Shown here in pieces: positions 22,629-30,100 of a stretch of DNA of 30,966 nt. The position numbers and the translations under genes were made by a program. Each line of letters opens with the position of its first letter. Position 1 is the stretch's first letter. Source of the stretch: an uncultured Eubacteriales bacterium (GTDB lineage Bacteria; Bacillota; Clostridia; Oscillospirales; Acutalibacteraceae); assembly GCA_910580045.1 (NCBI GenBank), contig CAJTXF010000026.1, positions 1-30,966 of the forward strand, read 5' to 3'. The notes under the pieces are model-generated. The model did no database searches. It had not been told where the DNA came from and saw only the letters and a list, made by a program, of their open reading frames with translations.

Positions 22629-23807
22629 ATGCAGTACCGCAAGGACAAAAAGGGCAGGGAAATCTCCCGACTGGGCTATGGATGTATGCGCTTCACCAAA
22701 AAAGGCGGGGCAGTGGATTTGGATAAGGCGGAGAAGGAGCTGGCCGCTGCCATCCAGGGCGGAATCAACTATTTTGACACAGCTTACACGTATCCCGGCA
22801 ACGAGGCGGCTTTGGGCCAGCTGCTGGGGCGGCTGGGCTGCCGGGAGCAGGTGTATATTGCCACCAAACTGCCCCATTATCTGGTCAAGTCTGTGGCCGG
22901 GGCGGAGAAAATCTTTCAGGAGGAGCTGCGCAGCCTGGGCACAGACTATATTGACTTCTACCTGATACACATGCTCACAGACACAGCCACCTGGCAGCGG
23001 CTGCTGGATATGGGCCTGGGCAGCTGGCTCCAGGAGAAGCTGGCTGCTGGGCAGATTCGGAGCCTGGGGTTCTCTTACCACGGGGGCTCTGCCATGTTCT
23101 GCCGGTTGGTGGAGGCCTATGACTGGGACTTCTGCCAGATTCAGTATAACTATATGGACGAGCACTCTCAGGCCGGGGCAGAGGGCCTGCGCTTTGCCCA
23201 TGCCCGGGGCCTGCCGGTTATTGTGATGGAGCCCCTGCGGGGTGGGCGGCTGGTGGATTTGCTCCCCCAAGCCGCGAAGGAGGTGTTCCGCCAGGACTCA
23301 CAGGGCCGCACCCCGGCGCAGCTGGCCTTTCAGTGGCTGTACAACCAGGAGGAGGTGACCTGTGTGCTCTCGGGGATGCACTCTCTGGATATGGTGGAGG
23401 AAAACCTGCGCCTGGCAGACCAGTGCGCCCCGGGATGCATGGGCCCCTCTGATTGGGCCCTGCTGGAGCGGGTGAAGGAGGAAATCAGCCGGTATGTGCA
23501 GGTGGGCTGCACAGGCTGCGGGTACTGTATGCCCTGCCCTCAAGGGGTGGATATCCCCGGCGCCTTCCGGTGCTATAACGCCATGTACGCGGAGGGCAAG
23601 AGCTCTGGCCGCCGGGATTACCTGCAGTGCACTGCCATGCGCAGGGAGCCCTCAAGCGCCTCGCAGTGCGTGGCCTGCGGAAAGTGCGCGGCTCGCTGTC
23701 CCCAGGGAATTGATATCCCCGCCCAGCTGGGGGCAGCGGCCAAAGCCCTGGAGACCCTGCCCTACCGGGCAATCCGGTGGGCGGTGGGCAGGTTTGGGCT
23801 GTGGTAA
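22629..23807 (+). CDS. Aldo/keto reductase with C-terminal ferredoxin-type 4Fe-4S domain
   Basis: A 392-residue protein. The N-terminal 285 residues form an AKR TIM barrel: LGYGCMRF, NYFDTAYTYPGNE (catalytic Asp and Tyr), IATKLPH (Lys), DFYLIHML (His), GFSYHGG and VMEPLRGG. The C-terminus carries two Cys clusters, CTGCGYCMPCPQGVDIP and CVACGKCAARCPQGIDIP, which should bind two 4Fe-4S clusters. This fused AKR class is common in anaerobes and probably exchanges electrons with ferredoxin as well as NAD(P)H. The substrate is not known. It stands alone between a terminator and a structured intergenic region. Confidence 0.93.
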   Translation: MQYRKDKKGREISRLGYGCMRFTKKGGAVDLDKAEKELAAAIQGGINYFDTAYTYPGNEAALGQLLGRLGCREQVYIATKLPHYLVKSVAGAEKIFQEELRSLGTDYIDFYLIHMLTDTATWQRLLDMGLGSWLQEKLAAGQIRSLGFSYHGGSAMFCRLVEAYDWDFCQIQYNYMDEHSQAGAEGLRFAHARGLPVIVMEPLRGGRLVDLLPQAAKEVFRQDSQGRTPAQLAFQWLYNQEEVTCVLSGMHSLDMVEENLRLADQCAPGCMGPSDWALLERVKEEISRYVQVGCTGCGYCMPCPQGVDIPGAFRCYNAMYAEGKSSGRRDYLQCTAMRREPSSASQCVACGKCAARCPQGIDIPAQLGAAAKALETLPYRAIRWAVGRFGLW

Positions 23808-23879
23808 AGGGGGCCTGGCTTCCGGCTGAATTTAAGAGGCGCAAAATCTCTTCCCCTTGCTGTAAAGGGTTGGGCATCA

Positions 23880-23888
23880 TGCTAAAAT
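23880..23888 (+). promoter_or_regulatory. Weak candidate extended -10 promoter before the TolB-like gene
   Basis: TGCTAAAAT gives an extended -10 element without a convincing -35. If used, transcription would start within the hairpin array at 23887-23966 and the array would lie in the mRNA leader. CATAAT at 23981-23986 is an alternative downstream. Confidence 0.3.
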
Positions 23889-23966
23889 GTCCGCAAGCGG
23901 ACATCCGGAGAAGCCCTGAAGCGCGCAGCGCTTCTCTTTTGCGAAGCAAAAGCACCGGTCTTCTCC
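23887..23966 (+). other. Array of four nested and tandem hairpins ahead of the TolB-like gene
   Basis: ATGTCCGC/GCGGACAT (23887-23904) is a perfect 8-bp inverted repeat. Directly after it, GGAGAAG (23907-23913) and CTTCTCC (23960-23966) form an outer stem enclosing two perfect 7-bp hairpins: GAAGCGC-GCA-GCGCTTC (23918-23934) and CTTTTGC-GAA-GCAAAAG (23936-23952). The fold is a three-way junction preceded by a hairpin. It ends 60 nt before the TolB-like ATG. It could be a structured RNA leader or a repetitive extragenic element. Confidence 0.6.
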
Positions 23967-24026
23967 AAGCGGATTTGTACCATAATAGCCTGAATCACAG
24001 AGAAAAAGAGGAGCTGAGAGGAAATT

Positions 24027-24908
24027 ATGACACAAGAAACCATTAGCCTTTGGGACCGTTCCCGGGACCAGTCCATTCTTCAAACCTGCGATGTGGAGAC
24101 CGGCAGAATCGAGACCCTGGCAGAGTTCGACTATCTTATTGAGGCCCCGAACTGGTCCCCAGACGGCCGCTTCCTTTTCTACAACAGCAAGGGGGGCATC
24201 TGCCGCTTCAGCCTGGAGACAGGGGAGAGCCAAACAGTGGAAACAGGCTTTGCGCAAAACTGCAACAATGACCATGTCCTCTCCCCAGACGGCAAAAGCA
24301 TTGCCATAAGCCACGGCACCCATGAGGACGGCCAGTCCCGCATCTACACCGTGCCCCTGGCTGGGGGTGTGCCCCGGCTTATCACCCCCCTGGCCCCCAG
24401 CTATCTCCACGGCTGGTCCCCGGACGGGACAACCCTGGCCTACTGCGCCCAGCGGGCGGGGGAGTTCGACATTTACACCATCCCTGCCGAGGGCGGCCGG
24501 GAGATTCGGCTGACCCATGCCCCTGGGCTGAACGACGGCCCGGAATACGACAGCGCCGGGGAGTACATCTGGTTCAACTCTGTGCGCGCGGGGCTGATGC
24601 AGGCCTTCCGTATGCGGGCAGACGGCAGCGAGCAGGTCCAGATGACCTTTGAGGAGGAGTGGAACATCTGGTTCCCCCACATCTCCCCAGACCGGCAGTG
24701 GGTGGTAATGCTGGCCTACCGCAAGGGGGATGTGGAGCCCCATGAGCATGTGCCCCACAAAAATGTGGAGCTGAAACTGATGCCCGCAGCTGGGGGCCCC
24801 CTGAAAACTTTGGTGTCCCTTTTTGGGGGGCAGGGCACCATCAACGTGAACTCCTGGGCCCCGGACAGCAGGCGCTTTGCCTTCGTCAGCTACAAAATCC
24901 GGCCCTAA
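24027..24908 (+). CDS. TolB-like beta-propeller protein (PD40 repeats)
   Basis: A 293-residue protein with GAGAGGAAATT before the ATG. At least four PD40/WD40-like blades are visible by their W-S-P-D-G motifs: NWSPDGRFLFY (about 46), VLSPDGKSIAIS (about 88), GWSPDGTTLAYC (about 132) and SWAPDSRRFAFV near the C-terminus, with HISPDRQWVVM between. No signal peptide or membrane helix is present, so it should be cytoplasmic, unlike the periplasmic TolB of Gram-negative cells. Relatives are usually annotated only as TolB-family proteins of unknown role. It is flanked by a hairpin array upstream and a bidirectional terminator downstream. Confidence 0.85.
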   Translation: MTQETISLWDRSRDQSILQTCDVETGRIETLAEFDYLIEAPNWSPDGRFLFYNSKGGICRFSLETGESQTVETGFAQNCNNDHVLSPDGKSIAISHGTHEDGQSRIYTVPLAGGVPRLITPLAPSYLHGWSPDGTTLAYCAQRAGEFDIYTIPAEGGREIRLTHAPGLNDGPEYDSAGEYIWFNSVRAGLMQAFRMRADGSEQVQMTFEEEWNIWFPHISPDRQWVVMLAYRKGDVEPHEHVPHKNVELKLMPAAGGPLKTLVSLFGGQGTINVNSWAPDSRRFAFVSYKIRP

Positions 24909-24926
24909 TCTCTGGCTCCGTCATCA

Positions 24927-24968
24927 GACAAAAGCCGTCCGACACATGCTGGGCGGCTTTTTGTCTAT
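24927..24968. terminator. Bidirectional terminator between convergent genes
   Basis: GACAAAAGCCGTCC (24927-24940) pairs with GGGCGGCTTTTTGTC (24951-24965), loop GACACATGCT. The A tract on one side and T tract on the other allow termination of the TolB-like gene from the left and the CPBP gene from the right. A further 8-bp hairpin (GAACCACT/AGTGGTTC, 24972-24996) follows. Confidence 0.8.
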
Positions 24969-25097
24969 CGAGAACCACTCGCTGGGCAAGTGGTTCAAAA
25001 GAAGGATTTTGCCGAAACGCGGAAAAGAATCAGGAGCATATCCAGTACCAGCAGGAGGATGGGGCAGGGGGGAACAACTGACGAAGGGGAATTTTTA

Positions 25098-25850
25098 TCA
25101 TCCGTCCCCTTCAATGCGTCCATCTGTCCGTGCCCTTTTCGGAAGTGTCTTGGTGAGGACAAAAGCATACCCAGCAGCAACAGCAATCAGTATCACCTGG
25201 AAAATTATGTGCCGTTCCAGGGTCAGGCCCTCCTCATTTGCAAAGGCACTGGTGATGTTGATGACAGCGTGAGCAATTATGCAGGGGCAGAGGCTTCCGC
25301 CGCGATAAAAAAGAATGACGAACAGAAAGCCCAGTGCCATAGCCCCGGTTACCTGCAATAAGTTTTCCCCAAGCTCCATGCCGCTGCCGTTGACCAGGTT
25401 CAGCAGGTGTCCCAGGCCAAAGGTGAGGCTGGAAATGATAATGGCCATGTTCACGCTGTCCTTTTCCAGCGCCTGAAATAAAAGGCCCCGGAAGAGCACT
25501 TCCTCTACAAAACCCACACAGAGCATACAGAGGATGCAGCATACTGTTTCGCTCAAAGAGAAGTTGATGGCAGCCCCATTCCAGAAGTTTCGTGTCATTA
25601 GGATAACCAAAGGGATGTAATAGAGAAACTGCCTGCTCGAAGCGGAGGGCCTGCAAAGTCCGCAGACCAGGCTGTTCTGCCGGATAAACCGCCAAAGGAA
25701 TACAGCCTGCAGGGCGCAGAGTATGGCGCTTGCGGAGTATTGAACGCCAATGATTTGGTTGAGGGGGTTGGCCAGCGACTGCAGGACGCAATAGGCTGCA
25801 ATGCAGGCCAGCGTAAAGGATAGCGCACTTTTCTCATATAGCCGCTTCAT
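25098..25850 (-). CDS. CPBP-family intramembrane metalloprotease
   Basis: A 250-residue protein with about seven hydrophobic segments. The family's motifs are in order: EEVLFRG (E116, E117, R121), FGLGHLLN (H148) and HAVIN (H194, N198), which together form the membrane-embedded metal site of the Rce1/CPBP group. In Gram-positive bacteria such proteins are often linked to bacteriocin self-immunity or to processing of membrane peptides, but no bacteriocin gene is near. The start codon overlaps the stop of the TetR gene by 4 nt, so it is probably the regulated target of that repressor. GC content looks lower than in the neighbouring islands. Confidence 0.9.
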   Translation of the reverse strand: MKRLYEKSALSFTLACIAAYCVLQSLANPLNQIIGVQYSASAILCALQAVFLWRFIRQNSLVCGLCRPSASSRQFLYYIPLVILMTRNFWNGAAINFSLSETVCCILCMLCVGFVEEVLFRGLLFQALEKDSVNMAIIISSLTFGLGHLLNLVNGSGMELGENLLQVTGAMALGFLFVILFYRGGSLCPCIIAHAVINITSAFANEEGLTLERHIIFQVILIAVAAGYAFVLTKTLPKRARTDGRIEGDG

Positions 25851-26413
25851 TTCATTTCCTCCTGTAGGGCTAATATTGCCCCTGTATATACCCGCTCTAA
25901 ATGCAGCCGGATGATTTTTTCATCATATTCCAGGGAATGGCCGGTAATGATGCTGGCATATCCGTGAACGAACAGGGCAAGTGTAACAAACACTTCCTTT
26001 GTCTGCTCTGTGTTCAGGTTCATAGCCTCCTGCATGGCTGAGATGATGGGGACAAGCTCTTGGGAATTCACCATTTCCAGGAAATTGTTTTTGGTGGAAA
26101 AGCCGGATTGAAAAAGAAAGCGGAACAAATGGGGTTCTTCCACCGCAAAGCGGATGTAGTTCAGGCCAATACATAACATGATGTTATGCGGCTCTGCGTT
26201 CATCAGGTATTCTGTATGAAACCGGTCCGCCTTAGCATAAGCGGCCTTTTTCAGCGCCTCAATGGTTGCAAAGTGGTACATAACAGGCTGTGTGGAGCAG
26301 TTCAGCTTTTCTGATACTGTCCTTGCGCTGATATTTTCCGCGCCTGTCTGCCGTGCGACCTCAAACGCGGCGTCAATAACCATATCCTTTGTCACTCGTG
26401 CTTTTGGGGGCAT
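25847..26413 (-). CDS. TetR/AcrR-family transcriptional regulator
   Basis: A 188-residue protein. Residues about 8-55 are the TetR helix-turn-helix (TKDMVIDAAFEVARQTG, ISARTVSEKLNCSTQPVMYHF). The remaining helical domain is the ligand pocket, with no recognised ligand signature. The start is at ATG 26413-26411, with AAGGAGGAAAA upstream, behind a perfect consensus promoter. A 10-bp palindrome lies between promoter and start. It overlaps the CPBP protease gene, suggesting an autoregulated two-gene operon. Confidence 0.9.
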   Translation of the reverse strand: MPPKARVTKDMVIDAAFEVARQTGAENISARTVSEKLNCSTQPVMYHFATIEALKKAAYAKADRFHTEYLMNAEPHNIMLCIGLNYIRFAVEEPHLFRFLFQSGFSTKNNFLEMVNSQELVPIISAMQEAMNLNTEQTKEVFVTLALFVHGYASIITGHSLEYDEKIIRLHLERVYTGAILALQEEMK

Positions 26414-26439
26414 TTTCTTTTCCTCCTTAAATAATTTGC

Positions 26440-26449
26440 GTTATATAAC
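26440..26449. promoter_or_regulatory. Candidate TetR operator
   Basis: GTTATATAAC is a perfect 10-bp palindrome placed between the -10 box (26454-26459) and the TetR ribosome-binding site, around the expected transcription start. Position fits autorepression. The assignment is inference from location and symmetry only. Confidence 0.35.
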
Positions 26450-26453
26450 CAAG

Positions 26454-26482
26454 ATTATAACATGGTGGGACTGCTTTGTCAA
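26454..26482 (-). promoter_or_regulatory. Consensus promoter of the TetR-CPBP operon
   Basis: On the minus strand TTGACA (26482-26477), 17-nt spacer, TATAAT (26459-26454): a perfect consensus match. The -35 box is 15 nt from the core of the family A repeat at 26498, the same relation as at copy 1, where TTGTCAAG precedes the core by 14 nt. Confidence 0.9.
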
Positions 26483-26497
26483 GAACTTCAAAGGAAT

Positions 26498-26586
26498 GGG
26501 ATTGTCCAAACCACATAGATAATTTTCTGTGTTCCCCCGCCCGTGGGGCGGGGGAACACGAAAAGCTCCTCGAAACGGACACACCC
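26498..26586. repeat. Palindromic mobile-type intergenic element, family A, copy 2
   Basis: The same element as at 3898-3987: outer GGGATTGTCC and GGACACACCC, and a perfect 14-bp stem GTGTTCCCCCGCCC (26529-26542) with GGGCGGGGGAACAC (26546-26559), loop GTG. Most differences from copy 1 are in the first hairpin and the loop. The similarity also covers TTGTCAAG 14 nt to the left, which provides the -35 box of the TetR promoter. Confidence 0.8.
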
Positions 26587-26624
26587 AAAGGAATTTTCTG
26601 GGAGAATGCGCAGCCTCAAACAGA

Positions 26625-26685
26625 CCAGCATCAAAAAAGAGAGGAGCTCCCATAAAAGGGGCTCCTCTCTCTTTTTTGACGCTGG
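26625..26685. terminator. Bidirectional terminator with long stem
   Basis: Arms 26625-26651 and 26658-26685 are near-perfect inverted repeats. The core is GAGAGGAGC against GCTCCTCTC, flanked by A6 and T6 tracts and extended by CCAGCATC/GACGCTGG. Loop ATAAAA or so. It would end the leftward acyltransferase operon before the TetR promoter. Between it and the stop at 26859 (about 170 bp) I see nothing further. Confidence 0.8.
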
Positions 26686-26858
26686 CCATACCGCATGCTG
26701 TATCGCAAACACGTTTGAGAATCCGTATGTACCGGCTCCCAAACAAACAGCCCAGCTCAAAAGAAGATTTACCCCTTTTGAACTGGGCTGACTCCAGAAC
26801 CCCTGTGACGAATGGGAATCTCCTATACGCGGCGGAGAACGCCTGCTTTCCTATGGGC

Positions 26859-27518
26859 CTACAGGTGCAGCCGCCGCACCGCGTCGTCTTTCAGCTCTTT
26901 CCCCTTAAACAGCAGGAGCCCAGCCAAAGCCACCAGGCTGATGCTCACACATATCACGCTGGGGTAAACAGTGCCCAGCGTGCCGCACAGCAGCAGAATC
27001 AGCGGGACAAAGCCCACAAGAATGCAGATGGTCAGGCAAAACAGGTATTCCGCAGGCCGCAGGCCCAGCGCCTTTACCACAATAAAAGCGGCCAGCTGAG
27101 CACAGGGAATAAAAATGGGCAGAACAAAATCCAGGGACCAGCCCGCGAACCCAGTACATAGGTCCCACAAAAGGGTGACAGCGGAAATGACGCCCAGCTG
27201 CCAGACAACCGCTTTCATGGGGCTGCCCCGTTTCCGGACGGTCACCCCCAGCACCAGCCAGGTACTGGCCAGCGCGGCAAAAACAAAAACACTCCACCAG
27301 CCGGTGTGGGGCAGGCTGTAGTTCACGGCAAAACACACAGCAGCCACCGCCACAGTGGCCAGGGCAGCCAGCCGCAGGCTCAGCCCCAGGGAGCTTTTGG
27401 CCTGGGGAAGGACAGGATAAGCATTTTCCCCTGGCTGGCCGGAGAGAGGCCCCTGGCACAGGGGGCAGCGGTGGAGGGCGCCCTCCACATGTACTTGGCA
27501 TTGCTCACAAAACAGCAT
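26859..27518 (-). CDS. Zinc-ribbon membrane protein (DUF6320-like)
   Basis: A 219-residue protein. The N-terminus is a rubredoxin-like zinc ribbon, C4-x2-C7 and C18-x2-C21 (LFCEQCQVHVEG, RCPLC). About six hydrophobic helices follow between residues 48 and 205. This arrangement matches what I recall as DUF6320 proteins, which are of unknown function and often lie beside an acyltransferase and an alpha/beta hydrolase. It is the last gene of the leftward three-gene operon, and its start overlaps the acyltransferase end by 14 nt. A membrane scaffold or transport role in acyl or ester metabolism is possible but not shown. Confidence 0.8.
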   Translation of the reverse strand: MLFCEQCQVHVEGALHRCPLCQGPLSGQPGENAYPVLPQAKSSLGLSLRLAALATVAVAAVCFAVNYSLPHTGWWSVFVFAALASTWLVLGVTVRKRGSPMKAVVWQLGVISAVTLLWDLCTGFAGWSLDFVLPIFIPCAQLAAFIVVKALGLRPAEYLFCLTICILVGFVPLILLLCGTLGTVYPSVICVSISLVALAGLLLFKGKELKDDAVRRLHL

Positions 27519-28791
27519 GCTGCTCCACCTCGTCTTCCATATTTGCGGTTAGTGTAATGTCCAGCCCCAGCCGGGAGAGCTCCTGAAAAAAGACCCGCTC
27601 TGTCTCCCGGGCCCGGAAGGGGCTGGCAAACGTGATGACAAAGCTGTCCCCAAAGGAAACGGCGCAGGCCTGCAGGCATCCCGCGCAGGTGAGGACCCCG
27701 AACTGTCGGATATATTTCTCCGTGCCCTCTGGCATGGAGACCTTACCCACATTGGAGAAAGAGACAGTGGCAGCATGGGCGGCCATGCGGTTGGCACACC
27801 GCAGTACAATGTCCTTCAGCGGCAGCGGCGCAATCCGCGCGGGGAAATTGTGCTCCAGGGCGCAGAGGCTGTTCATCTGGGCCTTCAGCTGTTCCGCGGT
27901 GAGCTTCTCCTGAAAATCCCTCTTGACCGAGGCCAGCACAGCCTCTAAGCTGTCCGGGTTTTTGCCAAAATCATACTGCACATGAAAGATAGCAAAAAAG
28001 TTCCGGGAGGAAAAGGAGGGAAAATAATTGCGCAGGTTCACAGGGATGGTGACAGCTGCTGGCTTCTTCCAATCCCGCACCCGCATCCCGTCATGGACAG
28101 CCCGGAGCAGGACCGCTGTGAGCAGCTCGGTAAGGGTCACCCCCCGGGAGCGGGCGCAGGCCAGCAGCTCTTTGGTGGGGATACGCCCCTCCAATATGGC
28201 CAGCCGGTTTTTGGGCAAACGCTCTCCCCGGATTTGATAGGCAGAGGGGGAGAGGCCAAACCGCCGGGCAGGCTTCTCATAGTATTTCTGAAAGCTGTCC
28301 GCCTCCTTCTGCTGCTCAGACACACCGGGGGTCAGCACACCCCCAGCCGGAAAGCCTGCCTCTGGGTGGCGGATGCGCAGGTATTCATAGACCAGGTCCC
28401 GCAGGAAGTCCAGCGCCCCGGCCCCGTCGGACAGGACATGATACACCTCCAGGCTGATTCGCCTGCGGTAGTAGAGCACTCGGAACAGCAGGCTGCGCCG
28501 GGGGGAGGGGTAGATGGGAAAACAGGGGAGCAGCTCCTCCGGACGGATTACGGCAGGCAGAGGGCTGTCCTCCAGATAGTACCAGAACCAGCCCCGCCGG
28601 AGCACACAGCGGTAGATGGGGAACCGCTCCATAGTCCTGTCCAGGGCGCTCTGCAGAGCCGCGGGCTCCACCGGCTCCTCCAGCTCGCAGAAAAACCGGA
28701 ACACCTTAGAGTCATGGGCTGAGCTGGTAGAGGGGAATATCTTCGCGGCGTTGTCCAGCCTCCACCAGGGCAGATAATTCCTATCGCTCAT
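27505..28791 (-). CDS. Condensation-domain-like acyltransferase
   Basis: A 428-residue soluble protein of the chloramphenicol-acetyltransferase/condensation fold. The catalytic HxxxDG motif is H118-VLS-D122-G123 in VYHVLSDGAG. The second-half markers YDFGKN and VSFSNVG are similar to those in alcohol acetyltransferases and PapA-type enzymes. It likely moves an acyl group from a thioester to an alcohol or amine. There is no carrier-protein or adenylation domain nearby, so it is not part of a peptide synthetase line. It is embedded between an esterase-type hydrolase (11-nt overlap) and a zinc-ribbon membrane protein (14-nt overlap), implying one coordinated pathway. Confidence 0.82.
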   Translation of the reverse strand: MSDRNYLPWWRLDNAAKIFPSTSSAHDSKVFRFFCELEEPVEPAALQSALDRTMERFPIYRCVLRRGWFWYYLEDSPLPAVIRPEELLPCFPIYPSPRRSLLFRVLYYRRRISLEVYHVLSDGAGALDFLRDLVYEYLRIRHPEAGFPAGGVLTPGVSEQQKEADSFQKYYEKPARRFGLSPSAYQIRGERLPKNRLAILEGRIPTKELLACARSRGVTLTELLTAVLLRAVHDGMRVRDWKKPAAVTIPVNLRNYFPSFSSRNFFAIFHVQYDFGKNPDSLEAVLASVKRDFQEKLTAEQLKAQMNSLCALEHNFPARIAPLPLKDIVLRCANRMAAHAATVSFSNVGKVSMPEGTEKYIRQFGVLTCAGCLQACAVSFGDSFVITFASPFRARETERVFFQELSRLGLDITLTANMEDEVEQHAVL

Positions 28792-29716
28792 AGTTTTCCT
28801 CCAGGAAAGCGTTTATCATGGCATACGTCCTTTGGACCTGCTTGAACCAGACCGGAAGGGAGAAATAGCCGTGGAGAGCGTCCGGAACCCGATGGATTTC
28901 CACATAGCTTCCCGCCTCCCGCAGCCTTTCCCCATAGGCCTCGCCCTCGTCCCGCAGAGGGCAGAATTCCGCGGTAATCAGCAGGGTGTCCGGCTGATTT
29001 TCCAGCGTCTTCGCGGCCAGCGGCGCAAAATAGGGGTTCTCCAGGTCCTCCTCTTTGGCGCGGTACAGGGCGAAAAAGTCCCGCACCCGCTTGGAGGTCA
29101 GCAGGTAGCCTGTCCCGTTTTCCCGCACAGAGGGGAAAATGGAATCCTCTGAGTGGTCGTTTCCCACTGCGGGGTAAATCAAAATCTGCCGTCTGGGCAG
29201 AAACTCCCCCCTATCCCGGGCCATCAGAGAGACCGCGGCCGCCAGGTTCCCACCGGCGCTGTCCCCAAAAAGCACAATATCCTCCGGGCGGGCGCCCAGC
29301 AGGCCGCTGTGCAGGAACACCTCCCGGGCAGCCGCGTAGCAATCCTCCGCCGCGGCAGGGAAGCGGTGCTCAGGGGCCAGCCGGTAGTCTACCGAGGCCA
29401 CCACGCAGCCGGTTTGGGCGGCCATGTCCCCGCATATCCCGTCATAGGAGTCGATTGAGCCCAGCACCCAGCCCCCGCCGTGAAAAAAGAGCAGGACAGA
29501 GTCTCGCTTTTGCTGCTTTGGGGTAAAAATCCGCATAGGAATCTGCCCTTCGCTGGAGGGGACACTGTGCTCCCATATTTGGTAGAGCCAGGGCTTTCTG
29601 GCCCGGCGGGCAGTGAGATTCTGCAGCTTCCGCTCCACCAGGTATGTTTTTTCCACGTCCAGCTCTGGGTAGGACAGCAGGCTGAGTGCTGTGAGCATGA
29701 CTTTGTTGATGGGCAT
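28781..29716 (-). CDS. Alpha/beta hydrolase, hormone-sensitive-lipase-like esterase
   Basis: A 311-residue protein. The oxyanion-hole motif HGGG is at 79-82 (FFHGGGWVLGS). The nucleophile is S153 in GDSAGG, with probable acid D256 (CPLRDEG) and base H282 (DALHGYF), so the triad is complete. YRLAPEHRFPAA is typical of the HSL/acetyl-esterase family. The start at 29716 is chosen because GAAAGAGG lies 7 nt upstream. A start 12 codons earlier has no such site. It is first in the operon with the acyltransferase and zinc-ribbon protein, behind a consensus promoter and a long leader. It has no signal peptide, so it acts in the cytoplasm. Confidence 0.9.
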   Translation of the reverse strand: MPINKVMLTALSLLSYPELDVEKTYLVERKLQNLTARRARKPWLYQIWEHSVPSSEGQIPMRIFTPKQQKRDSVLLFFHGGGWVLGSIDSYDGICGDMAAQTGCVVASVDYRLAPEHRFPAAAEDCYAAAREVFLHSGLLGARPEDIVLFGDSAGGNLAAAVSLMARDRGEFLPRRQILIYPAVGNDHSEDSIFPSVRENGTGYLLTSKRVRDFFALYRAKEEDLENPYFAPLAAKTLENQPDTLLITAEFCPLRDEGEAYGERLREAGSYVEIHRVPDALHGYFSLPVWFKQVQRTYAMINAFLEENYER

Positions 29717-29841
29717 ATAAGCGCCTCTTTCTTCCGGAATCTGTTCACACAAAGGGCCGCGCAGGTTTTTTCAGGAGGGCGGTTTGGGCGTCAGAATTCC
29801 TTGCTGTGTGCTGTTATGGCAGGCTGTTTGTGGGAACAGAC

Positions 29842-29892
29842 GCAAATCTGGCCGCAGGGCGCGGACAGATTCGCACAGCCACGTTCCGCGCC
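29842..29892 (-). ncRNA. Potential H-type pseudoknot in the operon leader
   Basis: Read as minus-strand RNA: arm A GGCGCGGA (29892-29885), 10-nt loop, arm B GCGAATCTG (29874-29866), arm A' TCCGCGCC (29865-29858), 7-nt loop, arm B' CAGATTTGC (29850-29842). A pairs perfectly with A' (8 bp) and B with B' (9 bp, one G-U). The order A-B-A'-B' gives an H-type pseudoknot with no gap between the stacked stems, or two mutually exclusive hairpins. It lies in the roughly 190-nt leader of the esterase gene. No known riboswitch class was recognised. Confidence 0.5.
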
Positions 29893-29916
29893 TTCTGAGA
29901 TATTATATTAAATTAG

Positions 29917-29945
29917 ATTATACTCTCCGGCTTCTGGTTTGTCAA
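29917..29945 (-). promoter_or_regulatory. Consensus promoter of the esterase-acyltransferase operon
   Basis: On the minus strand TTGACA (29945-29940), 17-nt spacer, TATAAT (29922-29917), a perfect sigma-A match. The start codon at 29716 is about 200 nt away, so the transcript has a long untranslated leader. The remaining stretch between 29946 and the stop at 30101 shows only a weak hairpin (CCTGG/CCAGG) and no gene. Confidence 0.85.
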
Positions 29946-30100
29946 ATGCAGTGTCAGCGGCCGTCAAAAGCGCCGGGCCGGAAAAGGCACAAAACCCACA
30001 CAGGGCAGGCGGCCCTCCGGCAAGGGGAAGACTTTGTTTTTTGGTGCTGGCCTGCTTTTATCTGGGAAACGCCTGGAAAGCCAATGCCAGGACAGGGCTT

